Shown: positions 27,015-34,661 of the stretch, one piece after another
Layout: every line of letters begins with the position of its first letter
How positions within the stretch are numbered: position 1 is the first letter of the stretch
Source: an uncultured Paludibacter sp.
GTDB lineage: Bacteria > Bacteroidota > Bacteroidia > Bacteroidales > Paludibacteraceae
Direction of reading: 5' to 3'
Assembly: GCA_937927845.1 (NCBI GenBank)
Contig: CALFXE010000131.1
Span: 1 to 53,210 of the forward strand
Length of the DNA stretch: 53,210 nucleotides
Program-made: the position numbers and the translations under genes
The notes under the pieces: model-generated
What the model saw: only the letters and a program-made list of their open reading frames with translations
What the model was told of the DNA's origin: nothing
The model's database searches: none

Positions 27015-27032
27015 TTTAGGTTTTTTTATCGG

Positions 27033-27218
27033 TTATTTAGCAAGCATCTTCAAACCGTGACAATTCGTCACGGTTTCATTTCCTTCAGCTTTTAATCGCT
27101 GTTTTAGCTTACGCCAATAAGCATTGGCATCTTTGCTTTCCGTTAATACTGCAATCACATCTACAATGGAAAAATACCATTTTTCCTGCTATACATCCCA
27201 AAGAGTGCGTACTTTCTT
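27033..27218 (-). pseudogene. Remnant of a BRO-N family gene
   Basis: Reading one frame on the reverse strand gives KKVRTLWDV, a TAG stop, then EKWYFSIVDVIAVLTESKDA, WRKLKQRLKAEGNET and TNCHGLKMLAK before TAA. This matches the BRO/antirepressor N-terminal domain of Bacteroidetes proteins, which continues well beyond this point in intact members. An in-frame stop and the missing 3' part make it a relic. The neighbouring bases 27219-27423 show no gene. Confidence 0.65.
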
Positions 27219-27423
27219 ATTTTAAAAAATTTGTATAGCTTCTTTTTTGTAATTTCAATAGTATTTTGTTTGGTGTGTATATAAAAATCTCATTTGCTGA
27301 ATAGGTTATATCTTTCCTTATTTCATCGGAAGTATGGATTATTCTATTAAATACAAATATGGTACAAACGTAACGATTATCATCGGTTAGATTGTCGTTT
27401 CGTTGATGTTCATTTTTAGTCAG

Positions 27424-27442
27424 TGTTCATTGAGAATGAACA
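27424..27442 (-). terminator. Hairpin at the end of the hsd operon
   Basis: Perfect inverted repeat TGTTCATT-GAG-AATGAACA just beyond the stop of the last small gene of the restriction operon. The T-tract is weak, so it is only a probable terminator. Confidence 0.45.
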
Positions 27443-27462
27443 GGAGGAGAAAATGAATAAAA

Positions 27463-27882
27463 TTATCTACTTGCTTCAATAATAGCATCAGGATATTCAT
27501 GACATTTACGTAATACTGATTTACAAAAGCTGAGAAAAATATCATAGTTTCCCCAACCATTAGGAGGATTGTACGTTTTGTATTTATCGGGATTAGCCAT
27601 CAATTCCGTGATACCTTTTTCTAATGGAGCAATCATTTGAGAAGCCGTAGTAATTCCAACTTCCTCTGGGTGCCATAAAACTTTATACAATCCTACAGCT
27701 TCTGCCATCTTGTTAAGATTGTGGGTAACATTAAGCGAAGCTAATTTCGCATCTTCGTAGTTGTCTTCAAGCTCTTCTAATTCGGCTCTCATAGCTTGTA
27801 ACTGTGTATATGCAGCATCTATATCTGCTCTACTTCTTTGGATGTCAAATCCGTTTCTGAAAAAATATAAATCTAAGCTCAT
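27463..27882 (-). CDS. Conserved hypothetical protein downstream of hsdR
   Basis: A 139-residue soluble protein with an N-terminal coiled-coil-like stretch (residues about 15-50, RADIDAAYTQLQAMRAELEE) and motifs NVTHNLNKMAEAVGLYKVLW and NPPNGWGNYDIFLSFCKSVL. Similar small proteins with the THNLxxMAxxxGxY pattern occur widely in bacteria as uncharacterised genes; I do not know a function. It starts 14 bp after the hsdR stop and is the last gene of the restriction operon, so co-expression with hsdR is likely. Confidence 0.65.
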   Translation of the reverse strand: MSLDLYFFRNGFDIQRSRADIDAAYTQLQAMRAELEELEDNYEDAKLASLNVTHNLNKMAEAVGLYKVLWHPEEVGITTASQMIAPLEKGITELMANPDKYKTYNPPNGWGNYDIFLSFCKSVLRKCHEYPDAIIEASR

Positions 27883-27896
27883 AGTACTAAAGTAAT

Positions 27897-30800
27897 TTAA
27901 TCTTTAAATTTTCCACCTGTAATATCCCAAAATTTATTGAAAAAGGCTTTAAGTTTTTCAAGGACAATATCTCTTTTCTTTGTTCGGTAGCCTGTTGGAG
28001 TAAATCTCGAAACGGGAGGCAATACTTTGGCAATAGAAGTTCCTGTTGTGGGAATGTAACCATCACGAAATGCATTGTTTACAAATTTATAAGCTTCGTC
28101 TTTGTCTAAATCTTCTTCTTTGATAATCTTATCTAATTCCTCTATTTTCTTTGTATCTACGAATGTATGCCAGTCATCATCCACATTTGAAGATGGAGTT
28201 AAAGAATCGATAAACCGTTCGATTAGCTCTTTTTTGTTGCGAAGATCAACGCTTGAGTCTATCGCTTTATTGATACTTATTACTATTTCTTTATCTTGGA
28301 GATGACCTTCGTGGTACTTTTTAATCAAGTCTAAAATATAATCGATATTGATTTCTACTTGTTTGATCAACTCCATTTCAAAGATGATGTCATCATTTAC
28401 ATTTTCGCTCTCGCCTTTATTTTTTCCCCTGAATTCATTATAAAGATTGATGTACATACTATGATAGTCTTGCACATCTCTTTCCGATAAAATTTCGTTT
28501 CCAGCAAATTCATCAAAAGTAGATAAGATGTTTTTAACTTTCAGAATAGCGCTGTAGAGTTTGACAAAGTCTTTTTGGTTTTGCTCTCCAATAATCTGTT
28601 CGCCAATAGGGAATTTTTCTTGTAAGTCATCCACTAAATCAGCATAACCAGGAATGTCCTTATCTCCTTTCTTGTAACCATTGTAATACTCATCGTAAGT
28701 TTTTAGTAAAACGATACCTCCTGCTTCTTTATCTCCAAACAAAGCTATGCTATCATTTGTCGCTTGTTCTAAATTTCTGAAACAAACAATATTGCCAAAT
28801 GTTTTTACTGAATTGAGGATACGGTTTGTACGCGAATAGGCTTGTAATAATCCATGTAAACGTAGATTTTTATCTACCCAAAGCGTATTTAAAGTAGTGG
28901 CATCAAAACCAGTAAGGAACATATTTACCACTATCAGTAAATCAACTTCTCTATCCTTTACTCTTTGCGATACATCTTTGTAATAGTTCTGAAATTTATC
29001 GCTCGAAGTATCATAATTGGTCTTGAATATTTTATTGTAATCCTGTATGGCAGATTCTAAAAAATCTCTTGAACTTTGATCCAAACGACTTGTATCTTCT
29101 AAGTTCTCATCTTCAATAATACCATTTACCTCATCATCTGCTTCATTCACACCAAAACTATAAATCGTAGCGACTTTAAGTTGCTTATCGCTTGGCAAAT
29201 CACTTAATTGCTTTTGAAATTCAGCGTAATATTTTTTTGCAACATCAATAGATGCTACGGCAAAGATGGAATTAAATCCAGCTAATCTTCGATCTTTTAG
29301 TTGATAATAGCTGTTGCGTTTAGTTTTCTGATCAAAATGTTCATGAATGTAACGCACAATATTACTAATCCTTTCTGGAGAAGCCAACGCTTTTTCGCGA
29401 TCGATATCCCAAACCTTTTCATCCCTAATATCTTCCTGCTCTTTCATCGTGCTGATATAATCAATACGAAACGGGAGCACATTTTTATCAGTAATGGCAT
29501 CTACAATCGTATAAGTATGCAGCTTTTCGCCAAATGCTTGTTCAGTTGTACGCAAATCAACTTTACTGTTACTACTAGAATTTTTAGCGAAAATTGGCGT
29601 TCCTGTAAATCCAAATAGGTGATATTTCTTGAATGTCCTCGTAATTGCAGTATGCATATCACCAAACTGCGAGCGGTGGCATTCATCAAAAATAATCACA
29701 ATTCGTTGATTATAAGCTTCATGTTTCTTATGCTTTTTGATTAATACCGATAACTTCTGGATAGTAGTTATGATAATCCGAGCATTGGTATCTTCCAATT
29801 GCTTTTTCAGAATAGCCGTATTCGTATTGCTATTAGCTGCACCTCTCTCGAATTTATCATATTCTTTCATGGTTTGATAGTCGAGATCTTTCCTATCTAC
29901 CACAAACAATACCTTATCAATAAAGGATAATTTACTTGCTAACTGTGCTGTTTTGAAAGAAGTGAGTGTTTTGCCGCTTCCAGTTGTATGCCAAATATAA
30001 CCTCCCCCAGCTACAGAGCCGTATGTTTTATAGTTATTCGAAGCATTAATCCTTCCTAATATGCGTTCCGTTGCTACAATCTGATAGGGACGCATCACCA
30101 ATAAGAGTTTATCGGAGGTAAAAACGCAATATTTGGTGAGAATATTCAATAAGGCATGCTTGGAAAAGAAAGTGCGACCAAAGTCCATCAAATCTGTAAT
30201 AGGTCGGTTATTCCCATCTGCCCACCATGAAGTAAACTCAAAGCTATTGCTGGTGCGTTTTCCTTTTTTTATTGCACCATCGCCTAATTCTTTTATATGT
30301 GAAAATCGAGTCGTATTGCTATAATATTTAGTGTAGGTTCCGTTTGAGATAACGAATAACTGCACATACTCAAATAATCCGCTACCTGCCCAAAACGATT
30401 CACGATTATAACGATTTATTTGATTGAAAGCTTCTTTTATATCAACACCTCGTTTTTTTAATTCAATATGAACTAATGGTAAGCCGTTTACTAATATAGT
30501 AACATCGTATCGATGGCTTCGACTACGCTCAGCCACCGGACTACGCTCAGCCACCAGAATATGCTCAGCCTCTGGAACTTGCTCAGTTACTAACCCCGTA
30601 GCCTGAGCGGAGTCGAAGGCTGACATACTGGTATATTGATTAATGACTTGTAAGCGATTGTTATGAATATTGGTTTTATCAAGTAGATAAATATTCTTGG
30701 TTGTGCCATCAATACGAGTTAAAAGCTGAATATGATCTTCTTGAATTATACTTGTTTTTTCCTCAATACCATTATTTTGATTAGCAATTTTACTTGCAAA

Positions 30801-31046
30801 AAACTGCTCCCATTCAATATCTTCAAATTGATAATTATTCAACAACTCTAACTGTTTGCGTAGATTGTCTATCAATTCCTCTTCCGTTCTTATAGGCAAA
30901 TATTCATACGCCTGCGTTTGAAGTAGTTTGATAAACGCTTTTTCAAGCTCTGCCTCACTTTGAAAAGTTGTCTCTTTGCGGTAAGGTGATGTATATTCGG
31001 CAACAACCGTACTTTCTGGATTTTCTGCAACTAAAGAATATGTCAT
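27897..31046 (-). CDS. hsdR: Type I restriction enzyme R subunit
   Basis: A 1049-residue HsdR. The N-terminal nuclease domain shows RYDVTILVNGLPLVHIELKK (D...ExK of the PD-(D/E)xK fold, about residues 182-203). The motor contains GGGYIWHTTGSGKTLTSFKT (Walker A), IIFDECHRSQFGD (motif II), GFTGTPIFA (motif III), a LLIVVNMFLTGFDATTLNTL segment (motif V) and QAYSRTNRI (motif VI). It provides ATP-driven translocation and cleavage with HsdM and HsdS. A palindromic repeat insertion adds about 35 in-frame residues just before the nuclease core, between NQYTSM and RYDVTIL. Its ATG overlaps the stop of the Doc-like gene by 4 bases. Confidence 0.95.
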   Translation of the reverse strand: MTYSLVAENPESTVVAEYTSPYRKETTFQSEAELEKAFIKLLQTQAYEYLPIRTEEELIDNLRKQLELLNNYQFEDIEWEQFFASKIANQNNGIEEKTSIIQEDHIQLLTRIDGTTKNIYLLDKTNIHNNRLQVINQYTSMSAFDSAQATGLVTEQVPEAEHILVAERSPVAERSRSHRYDVTILVNGLPLVHIELKKRGVDIKEAFNQINRYNRESFWAGSGLFEYVQLFVISNGTYTKYYSNTTRFSHIKELGDGAIKKGKRTSNSFEFTSWWADGNNRPITDLMDFGRTFFSKHALLNILTKYCVFTSDKLLLVMRPYQIVATERILGRINASNNYKTYGSVAGGGYIWHTTGSGKTLTSFKTAQLASKLSFIDKVLFVVDRKDLDYQTMKEYDKFERGAANSNTNTAILKKQLEDTNARIIITTIQKLSVLIKKHKKHEAYNQRIVIIFDECHRSQFGDMHTAITRTFKKYHLFGFTGTPIFAKNSSSNSKVDLRTTEQAFGEKLHTYTIVDAITDKNVLPFRIDYISTMKEQEDIRDEKVWDIDREKALASPERISNIVRYIHEHFDQKTKRNSYYQLKDRRLAGFNSIFAVASIDVAKKYYAEFQKQLSDLPSDKQLKVATIYSFGVNEADDEVNGIIEDENLEDTSRLDQSSRDFLESAIQDYNKIFKTNYDTSSDKFQNYYKDVSQRVKDREVDLLIVVNMFLTGFDATTLNTLWVDKNLRLHGLLQAYSRTNRILNSVKTFGNIVCFRNLEQATNDSIALFGDKEAGGIVLLKTYDEYYNGYKKGDKDIPGYADLVDDLQEKFPIGEQIIGEQNQKDFVKLYSAILKVKNILSTFDEFAGNEILSERDVQDYHSMYINLYNEFRGKNKGESENVNDDIIFEMELIKQVEINIDYILDLIKKYHEGHLQDKEIVISINKAIDSSVDLRNKKELIERFIDSLTPSSNVDDDWHTFVDTKKIEELDKIIKEEDLDKDEAYKFVNNAFRDGYIPTTGTSIAKVLPPVSRFTPTGYRTKKRDIVLEKLKAFFNKFWDITGGKFKD
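30514..30620. repeat. Palindromic repeat element inserted in frame within hsdR
   Basis: The ends GGCTTCGACTACGCTCAGCC (30514-30533) and GCCTGAGCGGAGTCGAAGGC (30601-30620) are near-perfect inverted copies of a repeat that is normally intergenic in Bacteroidetes. Inside are three tandem 18-bp units (GTGGCTGAGCGTAGTCCG type on the coding strand), encoding EAEHIL-VAERSP-VAERSR. The element keeps the hsdR frame open. Confidence 0.8.
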
Positions 31047-31513
31047 ATCAATTCATCATTTTCATTAAAACCAATTTTCTGATCATCAATAGCAAGTAGA
31101 ATCTGTAATTTTAGCTCCTCGCAGAAATCTTCTTCATTTTCCATGATGGAGTGAATAATTTCTGTTAGTAATTCTTTATCAATACGCCCTGCTGCTAAGT
31201 GATAGCTTATATTTTCCATTTCGCGCAAAAAACGTTTTATACAATATAAATAACCGTTTAATGATAAAAATTGGACACCTAATGTTATCGACAATCGTTT
31301 ATTCCCGTCAGAGAAGGCATGATTGCGATTAATAGACCAAATCAAATGAACGAGTTTCTCTTCAAATGTCGGATAATAATCGTCGTTTTGTATCAATTCT
31401 AACGCACTGTATAGATAACCGATATTAATTACAGAATAGCTTCCACCGCCACTAAATTCTATGGTTTTCCGGTGTGTCTTCTTTGCTTGCTCGCTTGATA
31501 TATAGATAATCAT
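31043..31513 (-). CDS. Doc/Fic family protein embedded in the hsd operon
   Basis: A 156-residue Fic-fold protein of the Doc type. The active-site motif is NHAFSDGNKRLSI (about residues 76-88), close to the Doc signature HxFxDANKR, with the invariant His and the anion-hole GNK present. Doc toxins phosphorylate elongation factor Tu while Fic enzymes AMPylate; the target here is unknown. It is coupled on both sides: its start overlaps the HTH-protein gene stop by 4 bases and its stop overlaps the hsdR start by 4 bases. The upstream HTH protein is its likely partner. The position between hsdS and hsdR is the one that the anticodon nuclease PrrC takes in EcoprrI-type loci. Confidence 0.85.
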   Translation of the reverse strand: MIIYISSEQAKKTHRKTIEFSGGGSYSVINIGYLYSALELIQNDDYYPTFEEKLVHLIWSINRNHAFSDGNKRLSITLGVQFLSLNGYLYCIKRFLREMENISYHLAAGRIDKELLTEIIHSIMENEEDFCEELKLQILLAIDDQKIGFNENDELI

Positions 31514-32529
31514 TCTCGTTCTTTTAATCGTTTAAGAGCCTCCTTATACTCTTCAAGTCGTTCGTCGAGCTCCATACTTTTTTCTCCCAAGAAACGCTCA
31601 AAATCAGCTTGTGGAACAGAACTGATATACTCTTCCAAATTTTTATGTAACGCATCTCTAAAACATAAATCTCGACTTGCCATTTTATTTCGAGCCTTTT
31701 CACGCAATGGCTCCCAGAGTCGTTGTTTCTCAAATTTCGAAAACAGTTTATCTGTTTCAAAAGAAGTCAACTTGCGTCCCAAACGCTGAAATTCGGCTTT
31801 TAGCTCTTCAGTAAATCCGGTTTCATAACTTGAAATAATATCCAATACCTCGCTATACATGGTTTGTCGTACATTTTCTTTCTCTTCCAACTTTAACACT
31901 CGGCGATATTCGGCAGCATTCTCTTTAAAAATACTGTTATAGATTTTATCGGTATAGACCATGTATTTGAAATTACCCATATCTACATAATCACGTAAGG
32001 CATTGGTGAATTCCTTCCGATAATCCTCTCCACGCAATAGATTACCAATAAAATCTTCATCCCGTTGGTTTATGTATTTTGTGCTGCCTCCCGTTCGTTT
32101 GTTTATCGTATCGATAACGATATCTAACATAACGCTCCTCAATTCTTTTGCTTTTTCGCTGTCGGAGAGCAGCATGGCGATATTTAGAAAGGCTCTAAAA
32201 TTAAAGACTCCAAGCCTAACCGTTTTGATAACGAAATCGATTTCGTTATCAAAATGCCTCGAGGCGACTAATTTAAAGTCCATCAAGCGTTTACCTCTTA
32301 AAACCTCGTAGCCGTTTTTCGATAATTCTTTATCATATTTTTCCAAATAGTTATCTATAGTACGTTCTGTAACTTCAAAAAAATCAGCAATCTGTCGTTT
32401 CAGAAATTTATATTCACTTTCAAATAAAATTCCTTTAACTCCAACTGCTTTCTGTATCTCATTCACAGCAAGCGTATTGTTTAGTATATTCTGCCTTGAA
32501 ACAGAGGAATTTGTCAATTTGTTTTGCAT
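31510..32529 (-). CDS. HTH DNA-binding protein paired with the Doc-like protein
   Basis: A 339-residue protein. Residues about 45-85 look like a helix-turn-helix (FLKRQIADFFEVTERTIDNY), and the remainder is mostly helical with TVRLGVFNFRAFLNIAMLLS and LRSVMLDIVIDTINKRTGG. The C-terminal part is highly charged and coiled-coil-like (ELDERLEEYKEALKRLKERE). Homologues I recall are simply annotated as DNA-binding proteins next to Fic/Doc genes. By its 4-base overlap with the Doc-like gene it may act as the antitoxin or regulator of that protein, which is inference. It starts 8 bp downstream of the second hsdS half. Confidence 0.65.
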   Translation of the reverse strand: MQNKLTNSSVSRQNILNNTLAVNEIQKAVGVKGILFESEYKFLKRQIADFFEVTERTIDNYLEKYDKELSKNGYEVLRGKRLMDFKLVASRHFDNEIDFVIKTVRLGVFNFRAFLNIAMLLSDSEKAKELRSVMLDIVIDTINKRTGGSTKYINQRDEDFIGNLLRGEDYRKEFTNALRDYVDMGNFKYMVYTDKIYNSIFKENAAEYRRVLKLEEKENVRQTMYSEVLDIISSYETGFTEELKAEFQRLGRKLTSFETDKLFSKFEKQRLWEPLREKARNKMASRDLCFRDALHKNLEEYISSVPQADFERFLGEKSMELDERLEEYKEALKRLKERE

Positions 32530-32537
32530 AACTTTAG

Positions 32538-33110
32538 TTATTTATTTTTTTCAAAAGTAAGTAACTTTTCTCTATAATACTCATATTGTTTCCTCCTCAC
32601 CTCAATCTCAGCAGGCAATCCTACTGATATATCATTCACCAATGCATCGAATTTGTCTAATATGGAGACAATGCGCTCTTGTTCAGAGAGAGGGGGTAGT
32701 GGGATTTTAATTAATTTTAGAACATTAGCATTGAATTGCGGCTGTGCACCACCTCCAACTAATTTATTGGCTTGTTCCCAATATAAACCTGATTGAGCAA
32801 AGTGCCAGTAATATAAAGGATTAATGAGTGTTTTGTCTAAATCAATTTTAATCAAAAATGAAGCGTAAATAGCATTTTCATTACTGTCAAAAAGCATAGT
32901 TTTTCCATATGTTGCGCCAGTCCTTGCCATAAGTATATCATTTTTCCGTAATTGGTATTTACTGTTTTTATCAATCAAGTCAAGATATTTTTTGTCATTT
33001 TGACGTAACTTCCCGTTTTCGTCAATGTCTGTGATTCTGATAAATCTAACATTACCTTTATCTTTTGCTTTATCTGTGTAGCCATAAGAAAAATTTGCAA
33101 TATCTCCCAT
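32538..33110 (-). CDS. hsdS: HsdS second half (TRD2 and terminal conserved region)
   Basis: A 190-residue half specificity subunit. It begins with MGDIANFSYGYTDKAKDKGN, which is the usual start of a target recognition domain and not of a whole HsdS. It carries one TRD, then the conserved helix IPLPPLSEQERIVSILDKFD and the end RRKQYEYYREKLLTF. A complete HsdS of about 400 residues has two TRDs. The upstream half lies in another frame across a run of 8 C; adding one base gives a continuous 406-codon frame (see the neighbouring entries). The ATG at 33110 may allow separate translation in the present state. Confidence 0.85.
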   Translation of the reverse strand: MGDIANFSYGYTDKAKDKGNVRFIRITDIDENGKLRQNDKKYLDLIDKNSKYQLRKNDILMARTGATYGKTMLFDSNENAIYASFLIKIDLDKTLINPLYYWHFAQSGLYWEQANKLVGGGAQPQFNANVLKLIKIPLPPLSEQERIVSILDKFDALVNDISVGLPAEIEVRRKQYEYYREKLLTFEKNK

Positions 33111-33139
33111 TGTTTTGTAAGTTGTTGATATTGAGCTAT

Positions 33140-33757
33140 TTATGTAATGGGGGGGGTAAATGTTAATAATTGATTTCTATAATATTCATATTGCTTGCGA
33201 CGTGCTTCTAATTCTGCTTCTAATTCTGCTTCTAATTCTGCTTCTAATTCTGTAAATTTATCAAGAATAGATACGATTTCTTTTTGAACAGGAAGTGGAG
33301 GAATGGGGATAAGGATTTGTTTAATGTCGTTTGTGTTTATTGCTTCAAATGTTGAACCTTTACTTTTGTTTTTAAAAGCTTGAATATTATGATTTATGAA
33401 ATAGTACAGAAATTTCGTCATTAATCTGTCTTTGCCAATCATTGAACACAAACCTCGACCAATTGCAATTTTTCTATCAGTTAAATTTGTTGCCCCAACA
33501 GGAGCTCTAACACTCATAATTACACTATTTGGTTCAGCAATCTTTACTGGGCTTGTTGTATAAGTATTTGAATGTTTGATGATTTCATTTCCGAAAGCAG
33601 TTTTTCCTTGGTGAAATTCAATACCATTTTCTGGATTTGATGAGAAAGAACTTCCAGCAGGAGAAGTTCCCATTGTAAGAATAACAACCTCCCCCAATTC
33701 TTTAAACTCCACTCCATCAGGGCAATACTGTTGTATCAATTGTTCTATTTTATTCAT
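33140..33757 (-). CDS. hsdS: HsdS first half (TRD1 and central spacer), C-run dependent
   Basis: A 205-residue N-terminal half of a type I specificity subunit: MNKIEQLIQQYCPDGVEFKE start, one TRD to about residue 150, the conserved helix IPIPPLPVQKEIVSILDKFT, an (ELEA)4 spacer, and RRKQYEYYRNQLLTFTPPIT before the stop. The PP is encoded by the run of 8 C, and the reading frame ends 9 bases later. With 9 C the frame passes through HYINSSISTTYKT into MGDIANFS of the second half. Its start overlaps the dinD-like gene stop by 8 bases. A half subunit like this may dimerise, as has been described for truncated HsdS in the EcoR124I/EcoDXXI family. Confidence 0.88.
   Translation of the reverse strand: MNKIEQLIQQYCPDGVEFKELGEVVILTMGTSPAGSSFSSNPENGIEFHQGKTAFGNEIIKHSNTYTTSPVKIAEPNSVIMSVRAPVGATNLTDRKIAIGRGLCSMIGKDRLMTKFLYYFINHNIQAFKNKSKGSTFEAINTNDIKQILIPIPPLPVQKEIVSILDKFTELEAELEAELEAELEARRKQYEYYRNQLLTFTPPIT
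33149..33156. repeat. Homopolymer of 8 G (C8 on coding strand) at the hsdS break
   Basis: Eight consecutive G in an otherwise AT-rich region. On the coding strand ACC CCC CCC ATT ACA TAA ends the first half gene. C9 (or C6) gives ACC CCC CCC CAT TAC and an open frame to the end of the second half. C7 ends the frame after CCA TTA CAT AAA TAG. Confidence 0.95.
33205..33252. repeat. Four perfect 12-bp tandem repeats in the hsdS spacer
   Basis: CTTCTAATTCTG repeated four times without mismatch. On the coding strand it encodes (ELEA)4 in the alpha-helical spacer between the two recognition domains. Because the unit is 12 bp, copy-number change keeps the frame and alters spacer length by 4 residues, as in the TAEL repeats of EcoR124I versus EcoR124II. 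Confidence 0.95.
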
Positions 33758-34613
33758 TTTTAGGGAGCTTTTTGGTTGATTGTTCTATTTTCTTTTCATC
33801 ACTCGCTACACGGCGTTCTATCTTTTTAATATCTTCTGCTGGTGGCATTTCTTCAGGTTTTATGCCCCGTTTACCCAGCATTTCACGCACGGTTTTATTA
33901 TTTTGTACATGTTCAGTAGTTATATATGATTCTCCTTGTAAATCTTTTTCACTTACATTGTAGTTAGTCATTTCAGTTGCCAAGTTCTTAGCGGCAATGG
34001 TAAGCGTTGGCAAAAAGTCAGCAAGCGGACGGGTTGATTTAATGCCAAGGCGACGTTTCATATCTTCGGTAGTATGCCCTCCAAATAATGCGGTATCTCC
34101 TTTAGAACGGATACGTCCAAAACCCTTATCGTCAACTCCTCGTTCGTAAATATTTTGCGAGAGTTGTTTTTCAGAAGCACGTAATTTATTTCTTGTTTCT
34201 ACTCTCGATTTCAGGCTTAATCGTTCTTCAATGAGTTCGATTTTTCGGGTTTGTATAGCAAAATAGCTTTGGGCGAAGGCTATTTCTTCTTTTTTCGGGT
34301 CGCCGTTTTGAGCTATCAAGTAACAGGCGAAACGAGTAAGCATATAATCTTCTACTTCACGTTTAGCACCACTGCCTAATTCGACCATTTTCGTGACCTC
34401 ACGAAAATGGTCATCAACATTGATACTCTGGGTTTTACATGATTCTACTGCACGTTTTATAGCAACAACAAAGTTTTCCCATCTGGCATAACCCAAGACT
34501 ATCTGTAATTCTCTTGCAAACCAGATTTCAACTTGTTCTTTTTGCTCATTATTAATGTGATGGACAATTGCATCGAAAGAGCTTTTGTATTGGTTTATTT
34601 TAAGTTTATCCAT
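33750..34613 (-). CDS. DinD-like protein in the hsd operon
   Basis: A 287-residue protein of the DinD (DNA-damage-inducible protein D) family. The N-terminal part resembles a BRO-N-like domain (WFARELQIVLGYARWENFVV, HFREVTKMVELGSGAKREVE, YMLTRFACYLIAQNGDPKKE), followed by the family-typical FGRIRSKGDTALFGGHTTEDM and a C-terminal helical tail rich in Lys/Glu. E. coli DinD inhibits RecA-DNA filament activity; whether that applies here is not known. It lies between hsdM (48 bp upstream) and hsdS (8-base overlap), a placement seen in several Bacteroidetes type I loci (from memory). No LexA-type box was recognised upstream. Confidence 0.85.
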   Translation of the reverse strand: MDKLKINQYKSSFDAIVHHINNEQKEQVEIWFARELQIVLGYARWENFVVAIKRAVESCKTQSINVDDHFREVTKMVELGSGAKREVEDYMLTRFACYLIAQNGDPKKEEIAFAQSYFAIQTRKIELIEERLSLKSRVETRNKLRASEKQLSQNIYERGVDDKGFGRIRSKGDTALFGGHTTEDMKRRLGIKSTRPLADFLPTLTIAAKNLATEMTNYNVSEKDLQGESYITTEHVQNNKTVREMLGKRGIKPEEMPPAEDIKKIERRVASDEKKIEQSTKKLPKNE

Positions 34614-34661
34614 GCTTAAATTAATGATTAACAGTTAGTTATTGGTTATTGATGATATCCA

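Noticed and set aside
31510..32529. RhuM family assignment for the HTH protein
   Set aside because: It lacks the RhuM core (WLTQxQMAELF and YNLDxIIxVGYRVNS-type motifs); a separate Doc-linked HTH family fits better.
33140..33160. Plain frameshift or assembly error in hsdS
   Set aside because: It cannot be excluded without reads, but both halves are otherwise undamaged, and the break falls exactly in an 8-base homopolymer where one base restores the frame, which fits a switch better than random decay. Kept as a finding with this caveat.
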